DNA from: Thermoplasmata archaeon
Lineage (GTDB): Archaea; Thermoplasmatota; Thermoplasmata; Lutacidiplasmatales; UBA184
Direction: 5' to 3'
Length of the DNA stretch: 64,000 bases
Assembly: GCA_021802125.1 (NCBI GenBank)
Contig: JAKAAX010000004.1
Span: forward strand, 122,794-186,793
Shown: piece after piece, positions 43,263 through 50,076 of the stretch
Layout: each line of letters starts with the position of its first letter
Position numbering within the stretch: position 1 is the stretch's first letter
The notes under the pieces: model-generated
What the model saw: only the letters and a program-made list of their open reading frames with translations
Told to the model about the DNA's origin: nothing
The model's database searches: none
Position numbers and translations under genes: made by a program

Positions 43263-43700
43263 CTAGCGGCGGGCCTGGGCCCGACGAACGCGCCGGACCT
43301 CGCTGACCTCGGCCTCCATGAGGGAGAGGATCGCGCGTCGGAAGAGGGCGCTCTGGTTGATCTCACGGTGCAACTGCAAGAACTCGTCCTCCCGGTAGGT
43401 GATCGTCAGGTTCTTGCGGACCATCCCGCCGTCGTCGCCGAGCGGGGGGAAAGGGTCCGAGATGACCTCGCGGGGTCGGAAGCTCCGGGCCCGGGGGATG
43501 AGCATGGCGCGCGTGTCGTCGCGTCCGCAGCCCGCGCAGAGGAACGCCCCCGCGTAACGCCTCACGGCCCTTGACCGCAGCACCTTCTGCCCGCAGAACG
43601 TGCAGAAACCAAAGGAGGGGGGTCGACCTGGGCGCCTTCGACCGCGACCCGAACCACCTGAGCCAGAACCATCAGGACTTGGGTAAAGAGGTCCCATCAT
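43263..43700 (-). CDS. zinc ribbon plus ribbon-helix-helix-like protein, putative DNA-binding regulator
   Basis: 145 residues. A Gly/Arg-rich start leads to a zinc ribbon with CTFC (33-36) and CAGC (55-58). The C-terminal part, VRKNLTITYREDEFLQLHRE then SALFRRAILSLM, has the strand-helix-helix pattern of RHH DNA-binding proteins. A role as a transcription regulator is inference. The start has two ATGs (43700 and 43697) at leaderless distance from the box at 43725. Confidence 0.65.
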   Translation of the reverse strand: MMGPLYPSPDGSGSGGSGRGRRRPGRPPSFGFCTFCGQKVLRSRAVRRYAGAFLCAGCGRDDTRAMLIPRARSFRPREVISDPFPPLGDDGGMVRKNLTITYREDEFLQLHREINQSALFRRAILSLMEAEVSEVRRVRRAQARR

Positions 43701-43724
43701 TGCGTTTACGTACGGTTTCGGCTC

Positions 43725-43733
43725 ATTAAATGT
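43725..43733 (-). promoter_or_regulatory. TATA box of the zinc-ribbon/RHH gene
   Basis: On the minus strand it reads ACATTTAAT, about 28 nt before the ATG. The remainder of the 317-nt divergent gap to 44017 holds no gene I can support and no clear promoter for the Nudix gene. Confidence 0.6.
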
Positions 43734-44017
43734 ATCGATTCCTAGGCACGCGTGCGACCAGTGCAGGAAACAAGGTCACTGACGGCCGCCCCGAGGGGCG
43801 GTGAGATACGCCGCGCTGGGCCGGACCCAGCAGGCGATGACCTCCAGGCCGACCGACCTGACAGCCGTCTCGCCGGCTCTTGGTTGGAGGAACCCCCTCG
43901 CTTTCTACGGGTCCCCGCCGGGTGGACCTTTTCTCTTCCTCGTTCTCCTTCGTGATCGTGCCCCGAGGATCCACCCGTCAGCCTCCTGCGCCCCGCTGGT
44001 CGCCCTCCGGACACCCG

Positions 44018-44539
44018 ATGGAGCGCTCCGGACTTCCGAAGCACCTCGTGGTGACCGGGTACGTCCTGGACCCGACCGGTCGTCGTGTCCTGCTGCTCTT
44101 CCACCGGAAGCTCCAACGCTGGCTCCCACCTGGGGGGCACGTGGAAGCCTCCGAGGACCCGCTCCGCGCCCTGGTTCGTGAGGTCTGGGAGGAGACGGGG
44201 CTCCTCGTCCGTCCCCTGAGCGACCCGGAGGGTGGGAGCGAGCCGGGAGTTCTACCGCTGCCGCGTCCCCACCACGTGCAGGTGGAGACCATCGATGGCC
44301 GCCACGAGCACGTGGACCTGGTCTACGTGTGCGAGATCGTCGGCGGGGAGGTTCGAGGCAACGCCGAGTCCGAGGAAGTGCGATGGGTCGCGGAGGAGGA
44401 CCTGCGGTCCCTTCCGCTCGGCGAGAACGTCCGCCACCACGTGAGGCAGCTGCTCCAGGGTGCCCGGCCCCCGGCTCATTCCGCGGGACGGTCGATGCGT
44501 GGACCGGCGCGCCGGAGTACCTCGAGGTCCGTCGGGTAG
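44018..44539 (+). CDS. Nudix hydrolase
   Basis: 173 residues from the ATG MERSGLPKHLVVTGYVLD; an open stretch upstream is not conserved in appearance. A canonical Nudix box is present, GGHVEASE then REVWEETGL. HEHVDLVYVCEI and VRWVAEEDLRSL follow as usual. Substrate is unknown, a nucleoside diphosphate derivative by family. The C-terminal 30 residues are Arg-rich and overlap 64 nt with the second Nudix gene on the other strand, so the true end may be functionally earlier. Confidence 0.85.
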   Translation: MERSGLPKHLVVTGYVLDPTGRRVLLLFHRKLQRWLPPGGHVEASEDPLRALVREVWEETGLLVRPLSDPEGGSEPGVLPLPRPHHVQVETIDGRHEHVDLVYVCEIVGGEVRGNAESEEVRWVAEEDLRSLPLGENVRHHVRQLLQGARPPAHSAGRSMRGPARRSTSRSVG

Positions 44540-44970
44540 GGCACGCGGGCGCGGGCCTCCCCCATCGAGACCCACTCCTCACGGTCGAACGTCACGGAGT
44601 GGTCGACGATGGGCCCCCGCGGAAGCTCCTCGGACGGACTCTGCATCAGGAAGTAGTACACGACCTTGGAGACGTTGCACTCCTTCGTGGGATGGTAGAA
44701 CCGGTAGGTGATCTCTCCCAGCTCCTCCAGGACCCGGACCCCCTTGAGGCCGCTCTCCTCCTCGACCTCCCTAAGCGCGCACTGGGCCAGCGATTCTCCC
44801 GGCTCCACGTGCCCCTTGGGAAGGCACCACCGGGCCTCCTTCAGATCGTGGAGGAGCAGGATGCAGGGTTCGCGAGGATGCTGGACCACCCCACCCGCCG
44901 CCAGCTCTGCGACGATGGGCCGGTCCGGACGGTAGTCGCGTCCCCGCTTCTCTTCGCCGGACCCCTCCAC
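44476..44970 (-). CDS. Nudix hydrolase (Ap4A-hydrolase-like)
   Basis: 164 residues from a GTG about 28 nt from GTTATCC. The N-terminus AELAAGGVVQHP, LLLHDLKEARWCLPKGHVEP and box KGHVEPGESLAQCALREVEEE with SGL match the Nudix group that includes diadenosine polyphosphate hydrolases. EITYRFYHPTKECNVSKVVYYF follows the same pattern. It is likely a housekeeping or stress nucleotide-cleaning enzyme. It overlaps the other Nudix gene tail to tail; the two proteins are clearly different subfamilies. Confidence 0.88.
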   Translation of the reverse strand: MEGSGEEKRGRDYRPDRPIVAELAAGGVVQHPREPCILLLHDLKEARWCLPKGHVEPGESLAQCALREVEEESGLKGVRVLEELGEITYRFYHPTKECNVSKVVYYFLMQSPSEELPRGPIVDHSVTFDREEWVSMGEARARVPYPTDLEVLRRAGPRIDRPAE

Positions 44971-45029
44971 AAGGGAAAGTAGCCGGGGACGGGGATAACG
45001 GTGCCTCCGTCTCCGCTCGCAGGGCGTTG

Positions 45030-45037
45030 TCTATATC
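45030..45037 (+). promoter_or_regulatory. TATA box of the acyl-CoA synthetase gene
   Basis: TCTATATC lies about 29 nt before the ATG at 45063; an SD-like AGGAGGG also sits 5 nt before that ATG. Confidence 0.6.
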
Positions 45038-45062
45038 GGGGGGAGCGTTCCCAGGAGGGCTC

Positions 45063-46667
45063 ATGCTCGACCCGAAGGAGGACTACCACGACCTGCCGTC
45101 GATGCTTCGAGGCAAGGCCGCCAAGAACCAGGACCGCGTCGCGGTGAGGTTCCCCGGGCGGGAGCTGACCTACGCCCGGCTCCTCCGCGAGGCCGAGCGC
45201 GCATCGGCGGGGCTCGCGGACCGGGGGCTGAAGCACGGGGAGAAGGTGGCCTTCTTGCTCTACAACTCCCCGGAGTTCCTGACGACCTGGTACGGGACGA
45301 ACCTGCTCGGTGGGGTGATGGTGCCGCTCAACACGGCGCTCAAGGGCGACCTGCTCCGCTACGAGATCGAGGACAGCGACGCGCGCTTCCTCGTCATCGA
45401 CCGCCGGCTCTACGAGGAGTTCGCGAAGGTCTCGGGGTCGGTCAAGCTCGAGCGCGTGGTCCTCTTCGACCACGAGGGGAAGTACCAGGACCTCCCGAAG
45501 GGGACGGAGGCGTTCCCCGAGCTCTACCCGGCGCGCGGTCTGCCGGGGGACGCGCAACCGCCGCTGCCGCAGGAGCCCGCCTCGATCATGTACACGTCCG
45601 GTACCACCGGACCTCCGAAGGGCGTCGTCATCCCGCACGAGAAGTACCTCTCCACCGCGCGCGCCATCTCCACCCGGAGCAAGCTCGAGGCGGAGAGCGT
45701 CCTGTTCAGCGAGCTGCCGCTCTTCCATTGCAACGCGCAGGAGATGACCCTGCACACCGCGCTGCTCAACGACCTCACCGCGGCGTTCACCGAGTGGTTC
45801 AAGGCCTCCACCTACTGGGAGCTTGCCGAAGAGCTCCGGGCGACCCACGTGAGCCTGCTCATCTCCATGGTGAACGTGCTCTACAAGCAGCCGGAGCGGG
45901 CGACCGACCGGACGCACCACGTGCGCGTCGCCCTGACGGCAGGGGCATCGAAGGAGATCTGGCCGCTCTTCGAGAAGCGGTTCGGCCTCAAGATCGTCGA
46001 GCTCTACGGGATGACCGAGTGCGGTTGCACGACATTGATGAACCCCCCCGAGAACATCCGGGTGGGCTCGGTCGGCCTTCCGCTGGACTTCGTCGAGGCG
46101 ATGGTGGTCGACGACCAGGACCGGCCGGTCCCTGCGAGGAGCAAGGGCGAGCTCATCGTCCGGCCGAAGCGACCCTATACGATGATGCTCGAGTACTACA
46201 AGAAACCGGAAAAGACGGTGGAGGCCTGGAGGAACCTCTGGTTCCACACCGGGGACTACGTCTGGCAGGACGAGGACGGGTACTTCTACTTCGTTGAGCG
46301 AAAGAAGGACGTCATACGTCGACGGGGAGAGAACATCGCCCCGTACGACGTCGAGTCGGTGCTCAACACCCACCCCTCGGTCCTCGAGACGGTGGTGGTG
46401 GGCGTCCCCTCTCCCCTGGGGGAAGAGGACGTGAAGGCCTACGTCCTGCTCCGGCCGGGCGAGGAGGTCGGGCCCGTCGACCTGTTCAACTACGCCGCCG
46501 AGCGGCTCCCGTTCTTCATGGTCCCGCAGTTCCTGGAGTTCGTCGACGAGATCCCGAAGACGGCGAACCAGAAGGCCCAGCGGTACATGCTCCGCTCCCG
46601 TCCGCACGGCGCGCGCAACTACGACCGGGACAAGCTGGGCATCCGCGTCGCGAAACCTTCGCGCTGA
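45063..46667 (+). CDS. AMP-forming acyl-CoA synthetase / ligase
   Basis: 534 residues, start fixed by AGGAGGG and TATA box (a start 12 codons upstream would lie on the TATA box itself). Class I adenylate-forming motifs: MYTSGTTGPPKGV (P-loop), ELYGMTECG, WFHTGDYV and ERKKDVIRRRGENIAP, and a C-terminal Lys in TANQKAQRY. The pattern is closest to CaiC-like and medium/long-chain acyl-CoA ligases; the exact acid is unknown. No partner beta-oxidation genes are near. It is 11 nt upstream of the PIN gene. Confidence 0.9.
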   Translation: MLDPKEDYHDLPSMLRGKAAKNQDRVAVRFPGRELTYARLLREAERASAGLADRGLKHGEKVAFLLYNSPEFLTTWYGTNLLGGVMVPLNTALKGDLLRYEIEDSDARFLVIDRRLYEEFAKVSGSVKLERVVLFDHEGKYQDLPKGTEAFPELYPARGLPGDAQPPLPQEPASIMYTSGTTGPPKGVVIPHEKYLSTARAISTRSKLEAESVLFSELPLFHCNAQEMTLHTALLNDLTAAFTEWFKASTYWELAEELRATHVSLLISMVNVLYKQPERATDRTHHVRVALTAGASKEIWPLFEKRFGLKIVELYGMTECGCTTLMNPPENIRVGSVGLPLDFVEAMVVDDQDRPVPARSKGELIVRPKRPYTMMLEYYKKPEKTVEAWRNLWFHTGDYVWQDEDGYFYFVERKKDVIRRRGENIAPYDVESVLNTHPSVLETVVVGVPSPLGEEDVKAYVLLRPGEEVGPVDLFNYAAERLPFFMVPQFLEFVDEIPKTANQKAQRYMLRSRPHGARNYDRDKLGIRVAKPSR

Positions 46668-46678
46668 GGGCACCGAAC

Positions 46679-47251
46679 GTGGAGACGGCAGGCGACGACG
46701 GCCGCCAGAGGACGCGCACGCCCCCCAGGGTCCTGCTTGACACCAACGCGCTCTTCCTGCCCTTCACCCGCCACTTCCCTCTGGAGCAGGAGATCCACCG
46801 GATCCTGGAGGGGGCGAGGATCGAGGTCCCCCAGAGCGTGCGGGGGGAGCTCGACCGTCTCGTCGAACGCTCACGCCCGAACGCTCGGGCGGCCCGGGCC
46901 TACGCCGAGCGCTTCCCGGTCGTTCCGACCGACCTCAAGGGCGACGCCGCGATCGAGACGCTGGCCCGCGACCTTGGCGCGATCATCGTGACCGCCGACG
47001 GGGAGCTGCGAAGGCGCCTCTACGCCAAGGGCATGAAGGTCCTCTTCCCCCGCGGGGAGAAGCACCTGGCCTTCGTCCAGGGTCCCCGCCCGCGGCGGCC
47101 CGGCTCCTTCGGGGCTCCCGCCTCGCGGCGCGTCCGGGACTCGCGTGTACGCTTGGGTCGCCGACCGAGCGCTCGGGGAACCGGACCTCGGGGCACCTAC
47201 GAGGGGTCGGCGGACTATCCGGAGCGGAAGCAGCGCTCGAGCGTCCCGTAG
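46679..47251 (+). CDS. PIN-domain RNase-like protein
   Basis: 190 residues from a GTG 11 nt after the ligase. Acidic residues of the PIN site are in place: Asp21 in LLDTNALF, Glu57 in VRGELDRL, Asp89 in KGDAAIETL and Asp107 in TADGEL. The form is like archaeal Fcf1/VapC9-type proteins that process rRNA or act as toxins. No antitoxin is adjacent, so a housekeeping RNase is more likely. The last 55 residues are Arg-rich and overlap the GAP1-like gene by 37 nt. Confidence 0.85.
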   Translation: METAGDDGRQRTRTPPRVLLDTNALFLPFTRHFPLEQEIHRILEGARIEVPQSVRGELDRLVERSRPNARAARAYAERFPVVPTDLKGDAAIETLARDLGAIIVTADGELRRRLYAKGMKVLFPRGEKHLAFVQGPRPRRPGSFGAPASRRVRDSRVRLGRRPSARGTGPRGTYEGSADYPERKQRSSVP

Positions 47252-48027
47252 AGCGCGTCCTGGCCCCCCGGGCGGGGAAGGGCGGGGCGGTCGAGCCCGG
47301 AGTCGAGGAGCGTCCAGGTGTTGTCGGCCCGAACGCCACGCGCGGAGATGACCAGCTGGAAGTGGTCCAGCGCCGAGGCGGTCGGCGCGTCGCTCATCGA
47401 GGAGAACCAGGGAAGTCCGCAGGCCAGGTTGATCACGGTGAGGAGAAGGCGGAGGGCGCGGATGCGCTGCTCGGGGGTGCTGTTCCGCATGAGCAGCAAC
47501 GTCCTCCCCGAGGGGACGGTCTGCAGACGGGTGACCAGCGTCTCCGCCGCCGCGAACGTGAGGCAGCGTCGCAGTCCGGAGGCGAGGTCCTCCAGAGGGG
47601 CGGGGGGCCGGAGCACGACCGGAAGGGGGTCCGCATCCCCGACGACGTTCGGGAGGCGCGTGTCGAAGTCCCGGATGGCCTGCTCGAGGCTCTCGAACGT
47701 GAGCGTGCCGTTCTTCAGGGCCGGGAGGGGAGCGATCGCGGTGTGGTTCATGAACGTGGGGCGGCCCATCTCGTCGTCCGGGCCCCTCCCGACCACGGAG
47801 AGGAGCACCTCCTGGAGCGAAGGCGCGGGGTGGACCATCACCAGGCTCACCTTGCCGTCCTGGAGGCTCTCCCCCCGGATCGGCGTGTAGAACCCCTGGA
47901 TGCGCTCCTCGTAGAAGGAGAGGTTGAGCCCGCGCGAGACCGCCTTGATGTCGTACCCCTTCCCGGGCGTCACCCCGTAGATCCAGTGGTCGAGCTGGAC
48001 CGAGGAGGGAGGAGCGGGAGAGGCCAT
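47215..48027 (-). CDS. GTPase-associated protein (GAP1 N-terminal-like), predicted partner of the adjacent GTPase
   Basis: 270 residues. LDHWIYGVTPGKGYDIKAVS and GRPTFMNHTAIAP are reminiscent of the N-terminal domain of GAP1 proteins, the partners of GTPases in bacterial and archaeal conflict or signalling systems (Kaur, Burroughs, Iyer and Aravind group work, from memory). The second half is alpha/beta (VPSGRTLLLMRN, HFQLVISARGVRAD) with no catalytic residues I can name. It starts 25 nt after the intact GTPase stop, so the two are one operon. The family match is tentative. Confidence 0.6.
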   Translation of the reverse strand: MASPAPPSSVQLDHWIYGVTPGKGYDIKAVSRGLNLSFYEERIQGFYTPIRGESLQDGKVSLVMVHPAPSLQEVLLSVVGRGPDDEMGRPTFMNHTAIAPLPALKNGTLTFESLEQAIRDFDTRLPNVVGDADPLPVVLRPPAPLEDLASGLRRCLTFAAAETLVTRLQTVPSGRTLLLMRNSTPEQRIRALRLLLTVINLACGLPWFSSMSDAPTASALDHFQLVISARGVRADNTWTLLDSGLDRPALPRPGGQDALYGTLERCFRSG

Positions 48028-48052
48028 GGTCGGTCCGCGCGCCGGAACGCCG

Positions 48053-49054
48053 TCAGACCGCCCGCAGCTGGTCGCGCTCGTTCACCGCGTCCGGGACCTT
48101 GTGGGCGATCTCCCGGAAGTGCTCGATGAAGGCGATGTACTCGTCGTAGGAATAGTCCGGTTCCGCGGCGCCGGCGGCGCTCGCGTCTTTCACCACGATC
48201 TGGGAGCGGCCCACCGGGGCCATCCCACCGTCCGCGGTCTGGGTCTTGACCCAGCTGAAGAAGTAGGCCGCCTGGTCGAAGCTCACGCCCGCGACCTTCC
48301 CGCCCCGGAGCTGGGCCAGGGTCTGGGGGAGGAAGACCCGGAGGATGGCTTCCGCGTACTCGCGACGGGCCTTCTCCTTCTCCGCGGGGGGTATCCCACG
48401 GTGGAGACCGAGCTTCGCCAGCACTTCGTCCGAGAGCTGGTCGTACTTCGTCAGCACGATCGCCGGGTAGATCAGCGGGAGCCCCTCGGCCAGGCCCTGG
48501 GTCTTCATCCGCTGGTACTCCTGGACCTTGTAGGTCTGGAAGTTGACCGCGAGCTTGGCGACCTCGGTGTCGTAGCGCAGCATCTGCTTGTACTGCGGCG
48601 AGTCGTGCTGCAGCGTCATCTTGCTGCAGTCGACCAGGATCACCACGACCATGCTCTTCAGCAGCTGCTGGATGATCGGGGAGGAGGCCACTCCGCTCTC
48701 GATGAACTCCTGGACGTCCTCGCCCGAGACGTCGTACGCGGTGAAATGCAGGACCGAGAAGGGGTTGGTCCAACGGCTCTGGGGGATCCAGGCGGGAAGC
48801 TTGCCCATGACCATGCGCCGGTAGCCGAAGAGGAAGCCGACCTCCGTCACCTCGTCCTTGAGCGTGGCGCTGGGGAAGACCCCGCTCGCCATCCCCTCGT
48901 AGATGGAGCCCATGAACTTGAGCGAGGACGGGGGCGCGTGGAAGCGGAACGTGTCCCCCGCCTGCGTGCCGTACCTCACCTGGGCCGCGTAGAGCAGGCC
49001 CAAGAACGTCGTCTTACCCGAAGCTCGGTCACCCAGGATGGCCGCAGGGCACAT
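48053..49054 (-). CDS. predicted GTPase (double-GTPase-type), intact motifs
   Basis: 333 residues. G1 GDRASGKT (8-15), DxxG motif DVSG (108-111) after VLHFTAYDVSGED, and the specificity motif TKYD (202-205). A long helical stretch and a C-terminal segment (YSYDEYIAFIEHFREIA) follow. It is related to the TRAFAC-type GTPases of GAP1-containing systems. A leaderless ATG lies about 26 nt from CTATCTTAATC. It is divergent from a paralogue that shares LYAAxVRY and the FHxPPxS motif but has lost key residues. Confidence 0.8.
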   Translation of the reverse strand: MCPAAILGDRASGKTTFLGLLYAAQVRYGTQAGDTFRFHAPPSSLKFMGSIYEGMASGVFPSATLKDEVTEVGFLFGYRRMVMGKLPAWIPQSRWTNPFSVLHFTAYDVSGEDVQEFIESGVASSPIIQQLLKSMVVVILVDCSKMTLQHDSPQYKQMLRYDTEVAKLAVNFQTYKVQEYQRMKTQGLAEGLPLIYPAIVLTKYDQLSDEVLAKLGLHRGIPPAEKEKARREYAEAILRVFLPQTLAQLRGGKVAGVSFDQAAYFFSWVKTQTADGGMAPVGRSQIVVKDASAAGAAEPDYSYDEYIAFIEHFREIAHKVPDAVNERDQLRAV

Positions 49055-49073
49055 GACGCGGCGATTCCGAGAG

Positions 49074-49084
49074 CTATCTTAATC
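49074..49084 (-). promoter_or_regulatory. TATA box of the GAP1-like/GTPase operon
   Basis: On the minus strand it reads GATTAAGATAG, about 26 nt before the GTPase ATG. Confidence 0.6.
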
Positions 49085-49128
49085 ATTCGGACGACCGCCG
49101 CGTCGGCTCGGAGGGCCCCTGCGAGCGC

Positions 49129-49137
49129 CCAAATAGC
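49129..49137 (+). promoter_or_regulatory. TATA box of the paralogous pseudo-GTPase gene
   Basis: CCAAATAGC, about 26 nt before the GTG at 49159. It lies about 50 nt from the divergent box, so one regulator could act on both GTPase genes. Confidence 0.55.
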
Positions 49138-49158
49138 GGCAAAGGCCTCTGCGGCGGC

Positions 49159-50076
49159 GTGGCGAACGTCGTGGTCGTGGGAGCCAGGGGGTCCGGTCGG
49201 ACCTTCTTCGTCGGGCTCCTCTACGCGGCGTTGGTCCGATATGCTGGCGAGGCGCAGGGGCGCCTGCGTTTCCACGTCCCGCCGGCCTCCGTCGACCTTC
49301 TGGGACGACTCTACGAGTCGCTGCGCGGGGGGGACCCCCCGGCATGGCCCCAGGGCGGCCCGGAGGAGGTGGGGCTCTCCCTCGACCGCACGGGCGCGAC
49401 CGCCAAGGGCATCCGCGCCCACTTCCGGCTCCACGACCCCGGGGTCGTGCGGGGCCCGGTCGACCTCCTGCTCTCGCGCGTCCCTCCGGAGGAGGTCGGC
49501 AGGTTCGTGTCGACCGACGGGGCGCTGACCCACCTGGGCTCCTCCCTGCTCGGCGGGGGAGCCCTCGTGAGCCTGCTCGACGCGAGCGCGCTCTCCTGGG
49601 ATCCCTCAGGACCAGGACCCCGACCCCACCCTTGGGACGAGCCTCTCGCGGCGCTCCTGCGTGCCCTGCTGGGCGCGGCGCGCGACCATCCCTCGGTGCG
49701 TCCCGCGCGGCTGCGGCCCCTCTTTGTGCTCTCGAAGTACGACCTCCTGGAGCCCAAGCTGCGGACCGCCCTGCTGCCTGACGGGGGCACGGCGGAGGGC
49801 TGGACCGAGGAGGTTCGTGCTCTCGCGACCCGGACCCTGCTCGAACGGTTCCTGCCTCGAACGAGGGAGGCGCTCCGGTCCGGGGCCGGAGCGAGCGGGA
49901 TCCTTGAGGAGCCGTCGACGTACATCACGTGGGTGCGCCCAGAGCCCGGCACGGAGCCGGCGGGGGGGCCGATGCGGCTCAAGGGCCACGCGACGGCCGA
50001 CCGTGGGTGGGAGCCGGACTACCCGTACCTCGAGTACCGCGACCTCATCGAGCGGCTGGCACGGCTGGGGCCGTAG
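49159..50076 (+). CDS. degenerate GTPase paralogue (probable pseudo-GTPase)
   Basis: 305 residues from a GTG at leaderless distance from its box. It aligns with the divergent GTPase over LLYAALVRY and FHVPPAS, but the P-loop is GARGSGRT (8-15) with Arg14 in place of Lys, and DxxG is DPG (93-95). SKYD (192-195) is kept. It therefore probably binds nucleotide poorly or not at all and may act as a regulatory subunit of the intact one. The gene ends 32 nt inside the end of the PKD membrane protein gene. Confidence 0.8.
   Translation: MANVVVVGARGSGRTFFVGLLYAALVRYAGEAQGRLRFHVPPASVDLLGRLYESLRGGDPPAWPQGGPEEVGLSLDRTGATAKGIRAHFRLHDPGVVRGPVDLLLSRVPPEEVGRFVSTDGALTHLGSSLLGGGALVSLLDASALSWDPSGPGPRPHPWDEPLAALLRALLGAARDHPSVRPARLRPLFVLSKYDLLEPKLRTALLPDGGTAEGWTEEVRALATRTLLERFLPRTREALRSGAGASGILEEPSTYITWVRPEPGTEPAGGPMRLKGHATADRGWEPDYPYLEYRDLIERLARLGP

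Noticed and set aside
44841..46673. Long minus-strand open frame over the acyl-CoA synthetase
   Set aside because: Shadow of a gene with all adenylation motifs on the plus strand.
46679..47251. PIN protein as part of a toxin-antitoxin pair
   Set aside because: No small antitoxin-like gene is adjacent; the upstream neighbour is an acyl-CoA synthetase.
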